64,000 nt of DNA from an uncultured Prevotellaceae bacterium (lineage in GTDB: Bacteria > Bacteroidota > Bacteroidia > Bacteroidales > Muribaculaceae), in NCBI GenBank assembly GCA_900322135.1, contig ONYP01000002.1, positions 21,178-85,177 of the forward strand, given 5' to 3'. A program made the translations under genes and the position numbers. Below, piece after piece: positions 1-8,736 of the stretch (positions within the stretch are counted from its first letter, which is position 1; each line of letters begins with the position of its first letter). The notes beneath the pieces are model-generated. The model saw only the letters and a list, made by a program, of their open reading frames with translations. It did not search any database and was not told the DNA's origin.

Positions 1-536
1 ATGGGAACCGCCAATATGCAAACAGCAGTGAGCATACCACGGTCGCCGAAGTGGCGCTTGCTGTAGAAATAGCCCATAGCGCAAGCCATGGCAAAGTGGG
101 CGGGTACGGCCGTGAGAGCGCGAATGATGCCCGTGAGCATCCAGTCCTCGCTCTGGAGGAGGTACAAGATGTTCTCGGCACCGGCGAATCCTAATCCCAC
201 ACAAGCGGCATAGACGATACCGTCGAGGTACTCCTCATAAAACTTGTTCTTGCGCAGGAAGAGCCACAACATCAGCAATTTGGCGGTTTCCTCAGGCAAA
301 GCGGCGCCAAACAAGGACAAAGAGACCGCATCGGCAAAGGAGCCCGGCTCACGGACCACCAGTCCCAACATGCTCAAAAAGGAAACGATGACCACCGTCA
401 CAAATGTAGAGCCGACGCCATAGAAGAACGCCTTAAAAAGCAGATTGAGCGGCTCGGGACGGGCAGAATCCTTACGATAAATCCACCAGCCGAGCAAAAA
501 TACCGGCAATAATGCAGTAGCAATAATCAGAATCAT
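1..536 (-). CDS. PrsW-like intramembrane metalloprotease, C-terminus outside window
   Basis: The minus strand reads from an ATG at 536 off the left edge of the window, giving about 178 residues. It encodes a very hydrophobic protein with repeated membrane segments. Three motifs match the PrsW (PF13367) family: PEETAKL with paired glutamates near residue 85, GAENILY, and VPAHFAMA with a histidine, which together supply the expected Glu/His metal-site residues inside the membrane. PrsW proteases cleave anti-sigma factors in Bacillus; the substrate here is unknown. The start lies 80 bp past the stop of the SUMF1-like gene, separated by a hairpin, so it may be read through from that gene or have its own promoter. 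The family call is fairly sure; the function is inferred. Confidence 0.75.
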   Translation of the reverse strand, partial: MILIIATALLPVFLLGWWIYRKDSARPEPLNLLFKAFFYGVGSTFVTVVIVSFLSMLGLVVREPGSFADAVSLSLFGAALPEETAKLLMLWLFLRKNKFYEEYLDGIVYAACVGLGFAGAENILYLLQSEDWMLTGIIRALTAVPAHFAMACAMGYFYSKRHFGDRGMLTAVCILAVP

Positions 537-555
537 AATCCATCGGTTAGCAAAA

Positions 556-596
556 TGCACCCGACAAGGTGTCCGACAGGGACCTCATCGGGTGCA
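556..596 (-). terminator. Hairpin between SUMF1-like gene and PrsW-like gene
   Basis: A 9-bp perfect inverted repeat (TGCACCCGA at 556-564, TCGGGTGCA at 588-596) lies directly after the 661-residue gene on the minus strand and is followed there by a short TTTT. The T-run is weak, so it may attenuate rather than fully terminate. Confidence 0.4.
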
Positions 597-616
597 TGTG
601 TTCATGATTGTGCTAT

Positions 617-2602
617 TTATTGCAGCACGAGGCGGAAGCCAAGCGAGTAGCTGCGGCTTGCGGGTGCCTCATAGTTGCGGAAGGTTACCCGGCTGTCACC
701 AGGCACGCTGAACCAGCTACCACCACGGGTAACACGGCGCACACCGGTCTCGGGGCCAGTGGGGTTCTCCTGAGGCTCCTCGGTGTAGGGACCATACCAG
801 TCGCTGCACCACTCAAACACATTACCGCTCATGTCATACAGGCCCAACTCGTTGCCGTGCTTAGCGGCAACCGTGTGGGTACCATAGTCAGGACTGTCGG
901 TGCCTACTGCATAGCTGTTGGCATAGAACCAGGCCACCTCGTCAAGGTTGTCGCTGCCGGCATAAAGCGTGCCGCGACTCTTCACGCCACCGCGAGCGGC
1001 AAACTCCCACTCAGCCTCGGTGGGCAGACGGAAGGACTTGCCGGTAATGGCATTCAGGCGGGTGATGAACTCCTGGCAATCATCCCAGCTTACCTGCTCA
1101 ACAGGACGCTGCAAGTTGCCAGTGAAACCGCTGGGATAACTACCCATGACTGCGTACCACAGTTCCTGGGTCACCTCGGTCTGACCGATGCTGAACGGGG
1201 CAAGGGTCACCTCGTGTGCGGGCATCTCATCGGCATTGGCCAAGCCCATGTCGACCGTAGCGCTGTCCACACCCATCGTGAAGGTACCGCCATCGACGGC
1301 CACCATCTGGAATGAAACGCCGTTGACGGTGAACATGCCGGGGATGGTGTTGTAGTTCTGCATTCGCTCAATGAACTGGTTGGCTGCACTCTGCAACTCA
1401 TCGAAGTTCTCGTCCAGTACTGAACTGCAGTCGAGCAGCAGCATCACGAGTGCACTGGAATAGGTGCTCTCGACATCAGGAAGGCGATCGGTGGTGAACT
1501 CGGTGCTAGCCTGCCAGGTCTGCTGGTCCTCAATCCAGTACCATTCCTGGATGTTCTTCTTCTCGATGCGCTCCTCGCTGTCGAGCTGGATGCCGTTGAA
1601 GACGAGGGTCACAAACATACCGTCCACACTGGAGGCTGCCACGCTGTCACCAGCGTTGCAGGTCAGGCCCTTGTAGACGATGTTGGTGAGGCTGCGGGTC
1701 TTGAGGGAGAAAGTACCCTCGATGTAGACCTGTGACTCGCCGACGGTTGCATCGTTAACCTCGTCAAGAGTGAAACGGATGCGCGTGCCCGTACCCACAC
1801 CGGGGAATACAAGTGTCAGGGTCTCGGACATGTTGCGGCTAACCAAGTCATCGGCGATGGCCTGGAACTTGGAATTCACCTCGCCCATCGTGGTTACCTC
1901 CATGGCCTTGGTCGAGTCGCTTGACAGCGCATACAGGTTGGCACGGAATTGGGTGGTGTCCTTAACATTGTCATTGAGCAGTCCCACAGTGTAAGCCTTG
2001 ATGGGGCGGCCATAGATTCGCTGGTCGACGATGCGGGCATTGAGTGCCTGGGCATATTCAGCCTCGGTCTCATACTTGTCGGTCATCATCAGTGAACCCT
2101 GGTCAAGACCCTCGGTAAAGGTCACGACAGCGACATTCTGCAGGTTAACAGGCTTTCTGGCCACTGAGAGGGCGTCAATAGCCTTGTCCACCGAGTAGTA
2201 CATCAGACGGCCCGGTTGGGTAGTCAGCGATGCGACAAACTCGTTGAACTCGGTTACCGATGTCGAGTCAAGCATTGCCAGAGGCTTGGTGTTCAAGACT
2301 TGGTTATAACCAACAATGCCCATGTACATGCCGGTTTCGGCCATAGGCACTACAGGTCCGCTCAGGATGTAGTCAATCAGGACATTCATGTCGGCAATAG
2401 TGATATCGCCGTCACCGTTCACATCACATGCCGGGTCGTGCCTGTCGCTCAAGATAGCGTCAACGACCACATTGACATCAGCGATGTTGACATCACCATC
2501 AGCATTGACATCACCCTCAATGTTACTGGAGTAATGGTGCGGCCCAGCCAGCGCCATCAGTGTTGATAACACAATCAACGAAAAAAGAGTAGTCAGTCTC
2601 AT
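617..2602 (-). CDS. Secreted dockerin, VWA-like and SUMF1-like protein
   Basis: A 661-residue exported protein. Residues 1-20 are a Sec signal peptide. Residues 29-83 hold two dockerin type I repeats (GDVNADGDVNIAD and CDVNGDGDITIAD, each followed by a helix ending in ILS). A middle part of about residues 90-420 looks von Willebrand A-like. Residues 428-661 are a formylglycine-generating-enzyme-type fold (PF03781) with the usual TEVTQELW, RLPTEAEWEFAARGG and GNVFEWCSDWY motifs. The catalytic cysteine pair of true sulfatase-modifying enzymes is missing: the GGSWFS segment has no cysteine. I infer a binding or scaffold role rather than sulfatase activation. It has its own promoter and stands alone between the symporter and the protease. 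Confidence 0.8.
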   Translation of the reverse strand: MRLTTLFSLIVLSTLMALAGPHHYSSNIEGDVNADGDVNIADVNVVVDAILSDRHDPACDVNGDGDITIADMNVLIDYILSGPVVPMAETGMYMGIVGYNQVLNTKPLAMLDSTSVTEFNEFVASLTTQPGRLMYYSVDKAIDALSVARKPVNLQNVAVVTFTEGLDQGSLMMTDKYETEAEYAQALNARIVDQRIYGRPIKAYTVGLLNDNVKDTTQFRANLYALSSDSTKAMEVTTMGEVNSKFQAIADDLVSRNMSETLTLVFPGVGTGTRIRFTLDEVNDATVGESQVYIEGTFSLKTRSLTNIVYKGLTCNAGDSVAASSVDGMFVTLVFNGIQLDSEERIEKKNIQEWYWIEDQQTWQASTEFTTDRLPDVESTYSSALVMLLLDCSSVLDENFDELQSAANQFIERMQNYNTIPGMFTVNGVSFQMVAVDGGTFTMGVDSATVDMGLANADEMPAHEVTLAPFSIGQTEVTQELWYAVMGSYPSGFTGNLQRPVEQVSWDDCQEFITRLNAITGKSFRLPTEAEWEFAARGGVKSRGTLYAGSDNLDEVAWFYANSYAVGTDSPDYGTHTVAAKHGNELGLYDMSGNVFEWCSDWYGPYTEEPQENPTGPETGVRRVTRGGSWFSVPGDSRVTFRNYEAPASRSYSLGFRLVLQ

Positions 2603-2682
2603 GTCTAAAAATATGTTTTGGTTTTAAAGTAATATTCCATAATTATTGCCGCACTGTGCCATACTGCACAATTATCAACCTA

Positions 2683-2713
2683 CAAAATTACACCTAATTT
2701 ATACAAACAGCAA
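2683..2713 (-). promoter_or_regulatory. Bacteroidetes promoter of the SUMF1-like gene
   Basis: On the minus strand TAATTTTG (2683-2690) is preceded by TTG (2711-2713) at a spacing of 20 bp, matching the -33/-7 consensus. It implies a leader of about 75 nt. Confidence 0.65.
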
Positions 2714-2846
2714 GAAAGGAAAGAAATAGTTATTAACAATATCCCAGATTTGGTAATTTTTTACACTACAGTCACATTGACACTGCATTAGCCGTAAACA
2801 ATAGGTGTCATCCCAACAACGGCAAATCAAAAAATGATTTTTTTTG

Positions 2847-2878
2847 TTTGCCATTGTATCAGGCTTGCAGTACCTTTG
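2847..2878 (+). promoter_or_regulatory. Bacteroidetes promoter of the SSS symporter
   Basis: TTTG (2847-2850), 20 bp, then TACCTTTG (2871-2878). Transcription would start near 2884, about 48 nt before the ATG at 2932. Confidence 0.7.
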
Positions 2879-2931
2879 CACCAATTTTTTGTCCGTAGCA
2901 GGCAAGTTTTATTGATAATTGTAACGACCAC

Positions 2932-4443
2932 ATGGTATCGATTGTACATCTCACAGGCGTGCTGCTCACCGTCATGTTAATCTTGGCAGTGAGTTGGTTG
3001 TCAGGACGCAAGGTGAAAGATGCTCACAGTTTCACAACAGGCGGCAAATCAGGCAGCCTGATGGTGTGCGGTGCCATGCTGGGCACACTGGCCGGCGGGC
3101 AGTCCACCATCGGCACGGCACAGCTGGCGTTCAGCTACGGCATATCAGCATGGTGGTTCACAATCGGCGCAGGCATCGGAGCCCTGGTGCTAGGGCTTTT
3201 CTACTCAGGTCCCTTGCGGCGCAGCGGCTGCACAACGCTGCTCGAGGTTGTTAGCCGTGAATATGGGCACAAGGCCGAGACCGTGGGGTCGATACTTTTC
3301 CTCATCGGCATTTTCATCAGCATCATGTCGCAGGTGATGTCATCGTCGGCGATGCTGGGCAGCCTGTTCGGGATTTCCACTTTCTGGGCCTCGATAGCAG
3401 GAGCGGCGCTCATCATGCTGCTCGTCTTGTTCGGAGGCATCCGCAGCGCCGGCGCTGGCGGTATTGTCAAACTGATATTGCTCTACCTGTGTTCGCTGAT
3501 TGCCGGAATCATCGTGTGGCACATCGCCGGAGGCCTGACGGGGCTGCGCGAGGGCCTCGACAATGTCTATCACTCCCCTGCCCTCGCCCAGTTCAGCGGT
3601 CTAACCGATGTGGAAAGTATCCACCACCGCTATGGGTCACCGTTTGCCCGCGGCGTCTTTAAGGACCTGGGCGGCTGCCTCTCGCTCGTGCTGGGCGTGG
3701 TGTGCACCCAGAGTTATGCCCAGTGCATCTGGTCGGCGTCCAGCACGCCCCGAGCCCGCCGCGGAGCGGTGTTGTGTGCCTTGTTCATGCCCGTCATCGG
3801 TGCAGCCTGCACACTGGTGGGAATCTATATGCGCGGCCATTACATCACCGCCGATGAGTTGAAATCCCTGCAAGCCGCCGGCGAGACACTCCCTGCGGGC
3901 ATTGGCGTCATCGAGAATTCAGCGCAGGCGTTCCCCGCTTTCATCCTCCAGCACCTGCCCGCATGGCTGGGTGGACTGATGCTGGGAACGATGCTCGTCA
4001 ATATCCTGGGCTGCGGCAGCGGGCTGTCGCTGGGTGCCGCGACAATCCTGGTGCGGGATGTTTACGGCAATTTCAAGCGGCGGATGGGAATGACCGCATC
4101 GCCCCTGTCGTCACTGGCCCAAACGCGTTTGTCCATCGTGGGCATCCTGGTGGCGGCCGTCATCGCGACACTGGTTTTCCACAGCAGTTTCATCAACGAC
4201 TTGGGATTCCTGTCACTGGGCCTGCGTGCCGTTGCCATCCTCTTCCCGCTATGCTTAGCCTTGTGGAGACCGGGACGCTATAATCCCAGCCGGGTGCTTT
4301 TATCGATGCCCACAGGTGTTGCAGCGATGTTGGCAGCCAAATTTGCCGCATTTCCTGGAGATGCCGTCTATTATGGACTTGCCGCGGCCTTGATTATCAT
4401 CCTAACAGGGAAAAACAGACGCCCCATCCGCAATGAGGGATAG
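2932..4443 (+). CDS. Sodium:solute symporter (SSS) family permease
   Basis: A 503-residue inner-membrane protein with about 13 hydrophobic segments. The N-terminal pattern (SGRKVKDAHSFTTGGKSGS, then GTLAGGQSTIGTAQLAF) is typical of the sodium:solute symporter family PF00474, which imports small solutes such as sugars, amino acids or carboxylates with sodium. The substrate cannot be told from sequence. The last codons overlap a strong hairpin whose T-run lies on the opposite strand, so this gene and the convergent glycosidase gene share their ends. It has a promoter of its own and no operon partner. Confidence 0.85.
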   Translation: MVSIVHLTGVLLTVMLILAVSWLSGRKVKDAHSFTTGGKSGSLMVCGAMLGTLAGGQSTIGTAQLAFSYGISAWWFTIGAGIGALVLGLFYSGPLRRSGCTTLLEVVSREYGHKAETVGSILFLIGIFISIMSQVMSSSAMLGSLFGISTFWASIAGAALIMLLVLFGGIRSAGAGGIVKLILLYLCSLIAGIIVWHIAGGLTGLREGLDNVYHSPALAQFSGLTDVESIHHRYGSPFARGVFKDLGGCLSLVLGVVCTQSYAQCIWSASSTPRARRGAVLCALFMPVIGAACTLVGIYMRGHYITADELKSLQAAGETLPAGIGVIENSAQAFPAFILQHLPAWLGGLMLGTMLVNILGCGSGLSLGAATILVRDVYGNFKRRMGMTASPLSSLAQTRLSIVGILVAAVIATLVFHSSFINDLGFLSLGLRAVAILFPLCLALWRPGRYNPSRVLLSMPTGVAAMLAAKFAAFPGDAVYYGLAAALIIILTGKNRRPIRNEG

Positions 4444-4450
4444 GGCGTCC
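4411..4450 (-). terminator. Terminator of the GHL10 gene, inside the symporter 3' end
   Basis: An imperfect inverted repeat (4418-4429 with 4437-4449) followed on the minus strand by TGTTTTTC. It lies about 45 bp past the glycosidase stop and overlaps the symporter stop codon at 4441-4443. Confidence 0.55.
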
Positions 4451-4491
4451 TAGCCTAAGGGGGCCAAAACCTTACATATCTAATACTTTAA

Positions 4492-7050
4492 TCAGATAGA
4501 CAATATCAAGGCTATGAGGGTGTTGACATCGGCAATGCTGACTTCGCCGTCACAGTTCACATCACCCGATTCTGTCGCACCGCCCCCAAGAATCATGTCG
4601 ATGAGGGTGTTGACATCGGCGATATTGATTTCGCCATCACTGTTCACATCACCAGGCAGTATTGCACTTGCCCTATACACGAAACTGATAATCGGACCAT
4701 AGGCAGTGGTGTGGGTATTGCCGTCAAAGTCGAGATAGGTTGACTTGCTGCGGGCATAATAGGTCGCTCCGTCCTCGAGCAGTTTGCCGTTGACCTTGAT
4801 TTCCTCGGCAGGCAAGGTCGTCTCATATTGACCGTTCTTCAGCGTCTCGATGAAGCGGGTGCGTCCCCATGTGGTCTCGCTGTTGGAAACCTCGATGACA
4901 TAGGCGCTGGCCCATTGCTGCGGCTTGAGTGCAATGTGCTGCCCCTTATACAGCACACCGCCATCGACAGGCACGACAAAACGGGCTGCGGCATGGGCCA
5001 CCGAGAAGCGTACCACCGGACTGGTCATGGTAACGCCGCCTGTGGTAAGGGTAACGCGCAGGAAATAGGTATTGCCCGGCTCCAGCAAATCCTCGGGAAT
5101 GACAATTGAGCCTGTCGCCGACTGGCCGGTGAACAACGGTGCCGAGAAGGTGTCATCGCTCGACACCTCGAGTGTGGCAGGCTCACTGCTGCCACAGGTA
5201 TACCACTCGACTGTTACAGGCACCTCAAGGTCCTCGCTGCCGTCGGCAGGAGTCGTGACAGTGAGCAGCATGGGCGTGAAGGCACGCACCTCGCTCACAC
5301 CGCTGTAGCAACTGTCGGAGCAGGACTGCACACGCCAATACTGCTGCTGGCCATGAGTGAGCTTGTTGAAAAGCAGCATACTAGCCACTGTATCGGTTAC
5401 CGTGACACGCTCAATCACATTGCTGAAAGCGGGAGTCAGGGCGAGTTCCACCACATAGTCGGTCGCACCCTCGACACTGTGCCAGGTGAAATCGAACGGA
5501 GCATCGACCGTCGCCCCGTCGGCCGGACCGATGAGGACGGGATCGTCAAGCTGATCCAACTCCACGCTCAAGAATGCAGGCTCCCACTCGTTGCCCACGC
5601 GGTCAAGCACACACACTGCAAACTGGTAACCCTGCTGATATTGCTCTGGTATATCATATCCACCCTCGTAGGTCATGCCCAGCAGATAGTCTATCTGCCC
5701 GGAGAAAGTCGTCACATTCATCGTGATGGGGAATGCATATACCGTGTATCGCACATTGTCATAGCCTTCCCACTGCAGGCGGTTGCCGGCGCGTTCAAGG
5801 TTTTGCACCTTGCCTGGATTGTTACCCTGCTTCCACGGCATGGCAGGGGGCAAGGCCGGCCGCGTGAACACCGTGTTCTTGAGATAATGCCCCAGCGGGT
5901 TGCTGCTCAGGGCATACAAGTATTTGCACGAGTAGAAGATGCAGCCAGGATTCCCGTCTACCGAACTGGTGCGGTTAAACTCCACCTCATCGGCATACTC
6001 CTTGTATTGCACCGCTGTCGAGGAACTGGTCAATCCCGAGATTGATGATGAGATAAAGACCTGACGGCCAAAGTGGGCAGCAATCTCGCCCCACCATCCT
6101 GTAATCAATCCGTAGTCGTTGGTGCTGTGGCCAAAGGGCCAATAGACCTGTGGCGAAATGTAGTCGATGCTCTGTGACGAAATCCAAGCCAACGGATCGC
6201 TGAAGATACCACTATACTGCCAGTCGCTGCCAGTGGGACACGGCTCAACGCCATACTTATCGGCAACGGTGCGGCTACTGGCGGCAACACCAGCAGGCGA
6301 GATGCCGTAGCGCACCTCGGGGCGCGTTTCCTGAATCATGTCATAGACCGCCCTGACCATGCGGTTGACATTGTCGCGGCGCCAGTCGGCAAACGAGAGC
6401 GAAGACCCCGATGCCTGCCACTCGCCATAGTCCTGTGCCGAAGCGTCGGCAGGGATGCCGCTGGGATAGAAGTAGTCATCATAGAGGATGCCGTCCACAT
6501 CATAGTTGGTGATGATTTCCCTGCACACATCCACAATGCGGTCGATGGTGCGCTGCTGGCCCGGGTCCAGGATGACGGTGGCGCCATAGGTGAGCAGCCA
6601 GCCATCCTGCTTGAGTTCCTGGTCATAGGGGGTGTTCCAGTCGGTGCCTGTGCTCCAGCGGTAGGGATTCACCCAAGCATGGCACTCCATGCCGCGCTTG
6701 TGGCAACCCTCCACAACATACTGCAACGGGTCAAAGCCAGGGTCCTGGCCGCGGGTTCCCGTCAGGTAACTCGACCACGGCTCGATGCTCGACTGGTACA
6801 TCGCGTCACACATCGAGCGCACCTGGAAATTCACCGCGTTGAAGTTGTTGACCTGCAACGAGTCGAGCAGACGGTCCATCTGCGCCTTTTGCTTAGCGGC
6901 ACCGGCACCTTGCGAGGGCCAATCCAGACACCACACCGTGGCAATCCAGGCTGAGCGGAACTCCCGCTTGGGCTCGCCATAAGCCAATGCCTGCACCATC
7001 AAGCCTGACACCAGCAACGCTAAAAACATAAAAGTGACAAATCGTTTCAT
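4492..7050 (-). CDS. Secreted GHL10-family glycoside hydrolase with C-terminal dockerin
   Basis: An 852-residue exported enzyme. Residues 1-23 form a signal peptide. About residues 27-350 match the glycosyl hydrolase-like 10 family (PF02638, older name DUF187), with REFRSAWIATVWCLDWPS at the start, WVNPYRWS, and YDDYFYPSG in the barrel. Fibronectin-III-like beta modules follow (about 410-790), including two that resemble ligand-binding domains of bacterial surface enzymes. Residues 797-852 are a paired dockerin type I module ending exactly at the C-terminus. Relatives act on peptidoglycan or polysaccharides, but the substrate here is not known. It is preceded by a good promoter and is monocistronic. 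Confidence 0.85.
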   Translation of the reverse strand: MKRFVTFMFLALLVSGLMVQALAYGEPKREFRSAWIATVWCLDWPSQGAGAAKQKAQMDRLLDSLQVNNFNAVNFQVRSMCDAMYQSSIEPWSSYLTGTRGQDPGFDPLQYVVEGCHKRGMECHAWVNPYRWSTGTDWNTPYDQELKQDGWLLTYGATVILDPGQQRTIDRIVDVCREIITNYDVDGILYDDYFYPSGIPADASAQDYGEWQASGSSLSFADWRRDNVNRMVRAVYDMIQETRPEVRYGISPAGVAASSRTVADKYGVEPCPTGSDWQYSGIFSDPLAWISSQSIDYISPQVYWPFGHSTNDYGLITGWWGEIAAHFGRQVFISSSISGLTSSSTAVQYKEYADEVEFNRTSSVDGNPGCIFYSCKYLYALSSNPLGHYLKNTVFTRPALPPAMPWKQGNNPGKVQNLERAGNRLQWEGYDNVRYTVYAFPITMNVTTFSGQIDYLLGMTYEGGYDIPEQYQQGYQFAVCVLDRVGNEWEPAFLSVELDQLDDPVLIGPADGATVDAPFDFTWHSVEGATDYVVELALTPAFSNVIERVTVTDTVASMLLFNKLTHGQQQYWRVQSCSDSCYSGVSEVRAFTPMLLTVTTPADGSEDLEVPVTVEWYTCGSSEPATLEVSSDDTFSAPLFTGQSATGSIVIPEDLLEPGNTYFLRVTLTTGGVTMTSPVVRFSVAHAAARFVVPVDGGVLYKGQHIALKPQQWASAYVIEVSNSETTWGRTRFIETLKNGQYETTLPAEEIKVNGKLLEDGATYYARSKSTYLDFDGNTHTTAYGPIISFVYRASAILPGDVNSDGEINIADVNTLIDMILGGGATESGDVNCDGEVSIADVNTLIALILSI

Positions 7051-7094
7051 ATCCTAAATTTATGTGGTTAATCCTTAAAATGTATTTATCAGCA

Positions 7095-7125
7095 CAAAGG
7101 TAACATAAAAAAGCGCAACTCCAAA
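7095..7125 (-). promoter_or_regulatory. Bacteroidetes promoter of the GHL10 gene
   Basis: Minus strand TTTG (7122-7125), 19 bp, TACCTTTG (7095-7102), about 45 nt upstream of the ATG. Confidence 0.75.
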
Positions 7126-7162
7126 CGAATGCGCTCTTTCATTAGAAATATTTAACGGTTAA

Positions 7163-7183
7163 CCCGGCAGCCAATGGGCCGGG
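7163..7183 (-). terminator. GC-rich hairpin after the SRPBCC gene
   Basis: CCCGGC (7163-7168) pairs with GCCGGG (7178-7183) around a 9-nt loop. On the minus strand it is followed by TTAACCG and an AT-rich run, so it could end the pyrE-SRPBCC transcript, though the T-run is poor. Confidence 0.35.
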
Positions 7184-7261
7184 ATGAAAGTCCAGACAAG
7201 AAGCCGCACGACATGCGAGAGCCTGCACCTCGACGGGGCGGGCGACGGGCGGCACGGCGGT

Positions 7262-7705
7262 TTAGAGCCTGTCAAACGGGATACGGGCCAACAGTTCGCC
7301 GAAGCGGTTGGCACCCTCCTGTAATTGCCCCTCGACAAACTTGCGCATGAAGAAGGGAAGCTGCAATTGCAACTCGGCAGTGCTCATCGTGGTGCCGTCG
7401 GGCTGGGCATCGAGGTTAATGACCATATTGATGGGCACCGGGGACTGGGAAGCCGTATAGACAACGCGCTGCCCATCGATGCTCTGTTCGCGGTTAAGCG
7501 ATAGCGTCACCTCTCCCATGGGAGACTGGATGGCAACAGCGTCCTCGGTAAATGTTACCGTGTCAAGATGCTTGCGCGCCTCATCGGCAATCTGGTCGGA
7601 GTGGGCCTCAATCAGCTGCTTGATGAGAGATGGATTAATGAGTTTAGAATAGATGGTTGCAGCATCGCACGCGATGGCATGAGGAGTGCTCTTGAAAGAT
7701 TCCAT
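7262..7705 (-). CDS. SRPBCC-fold protein (polyketide cyclase/START superfamily)
   Basis: A 147-residue soluble protein with no signal peptide. The pattern of an N-terminal strand (ESFKSTPHAIACDAATIYSKL), a central helix and long C-terminal helix (FFMRKFVEGQLQEGANRFGELLARIPFD) fits the small SRPBCC proteins that sit next to pyrE in many Bacteroidales. It may bind a hydrophobic ligand, but no ligand is known. It lies 98 bp downstream of pyrE on the same strand with no recognisable promoter in the gap, so it is probably co-transcribed. Confidence 0.7.
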   Translation of the reverse strand: MESFKSTPHAIACDAATIYSKLINPSLIKQLIEAHSDQIADEARKHLDTVTFTEDAVAIQSPMGEVTLSLNREQSIDGQRVVYTASQSPVPINMVINLDAQPDGTTMSTAELQLQLPFFMRKFVEGQLQEGANRFGELLARIPFDRL

Positions 7706-7803
7706 ATTCAGTTTTCAGTTATTTAAGCTACAAATTACACGCATCAGACTACTGATTGCGCATCGGTGAAATAAGCGTAATCACTAGTGAGCGTTGTCAG
7801 TTA

Positions 7804-8460
7804 TCAGTCAACGGCGTCAAAGCCGGCTGGAGTCCAGTTCTCGGGGTCGTTGTGCCACTGTTGCAGCGTATCGGCATCGGCTTGGGAAATGCGGCCGCTG
7901 TCGATGGCCACATCAAGCATGGTCTCAAAGTCGGTGAGCGTGATAATCGGCAATTTAGCACGCTTGAGATTCCTTGTGGCCATGGAAAACCTGTAATCAA
8001 AGATGACCACTGCACCCAGCACGATGCCACCAGCTTCGCGCACGGTATTCAGGCATTTCAAGCAATTATTGCCGGTCGAGAGTTGGTCCTCGATAAGGAC
8101 GACCTTCTGGCCTGGCTTGATGTCACCCTCGATAAGGTTTTCCAGGCCATGGTCCTTGGGGGTCGAACGCACATAGACCATCGGCAACGCCAACGAGTCG
8201 GCCACCAGAGCGCCATGAGCGATAGCACCGGTGGCGATACCGGCAATCACCTCTGCTTCACCGAAGTTTTCCATGATGAGTCTCGCCATTTCCACCTTGA
8301 TGAGGTTACGCACCTCGGGGTAGGACAATGTCATCCTTAGGTCAGTATAAATGGGTGAATTCCAACCCGTTGCCCACGAGAACGGACTATCGGGCTGCAA
8401 TTTGATGGCGCTGATTTGAATCAGCTTCTCGGCAAGCAAAGTATCTAATTTTTTCATCAT
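7804..8460 (-). CDS. pyrE: Orotate phosphoribosyltransferase
   Basis: A 218-residue cytoplasmic enzyme that joins orotate to PRPP to make OMP in pyrimidine synthesis. The PRPP-binding loop is visible as VVLIEDQLSTGNN, where the acidic pair ED and the STG turn are kept. The N-terminal region FSWATGWNSPIYTDLR and IAGIATGAIAHGALVADSL are typical of the family. Two ATGs stand in tandem at the start (8460 and 8457); either could be used. The upstream region holds only a near-consensus -7 box (TAATTTCG, 8490-8497 on the minus strand). Confidence 0.92.
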   Translation of the reverse strand: MMKKLDTLLAEKLIQISAIKLQPDSPFSWATGWNSPIYTDLRMTLSYPEVRNLIKVEMARLIMENFGEAEVIAGIATGAIAHGALVADSLALPMVYVRSTPKDHGLENLIEGDIKPGQKVVLIEDQLSTGNNCLKCLNTVREAGGIVLGAVVIFDYRFSMATRNLKRAKLPIITLTDFETMLDVAIDSGRISQADADTLQQWHNDPENWTPAGFDAVD

Positions 8461-8663
8461 TGATTTTGAATCAGGTTAATATGGACTGGCGAAATTAGCA
8501 AAAATCCTGCTGTTAGATGTCATATCTTTTCAATAAAAACCAAAAAACTTGTTAAAGAAGACCGACAAGAGCAGTCAGGACCCTCAAATCAGCCTCCCGC
8601 TCCCCTCGTCGCAACGCTGTTGCGCCGCCTCACCCCGTGCTCCATGGCACAAAAGGCCGCAAA

Positions 8664-8694
8664 TTTGCCGTTTCAAAAAAAATCACTAATTTTG
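8664..8694 (+). promoter_or_regulatory. Promoter of the patatin-recX-comF set
   Basis: TTTG (8664-8667), 19 bp, TAATTTTG (8687-8694), giving a leader of about 36 nt before the ATG at 8737. Confidence 0.75.
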
Positions 8695-8736
8695 CGGTGA
8701 ACAACATAAACTTACCAGGTTTTCTTGAATTAATTT

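Larger units (their letters stand above)
2603..2931. other. AT-rich divergent intergenic region
   Basis: This 329-bp gap separates the divergent SUMF1-like and symporter genes and holds one promoter for each. A 68-codon reading frame inside it (2699-2905, minus) overlaps both promoters and looks random. I see no RNA gene. Confidence 0.6.

Noticed and set aside
2699-2905. 68-codon frame in the symporter spacer
   Set aside because: Overlaps two promoters and looks like random AT-rich translation.
7141-7261. Complete group II intron or RNase P RNA
   Set aside because: Only one short loop-like word matches; no domain V, no reverse transcriptase, and length is far too short.
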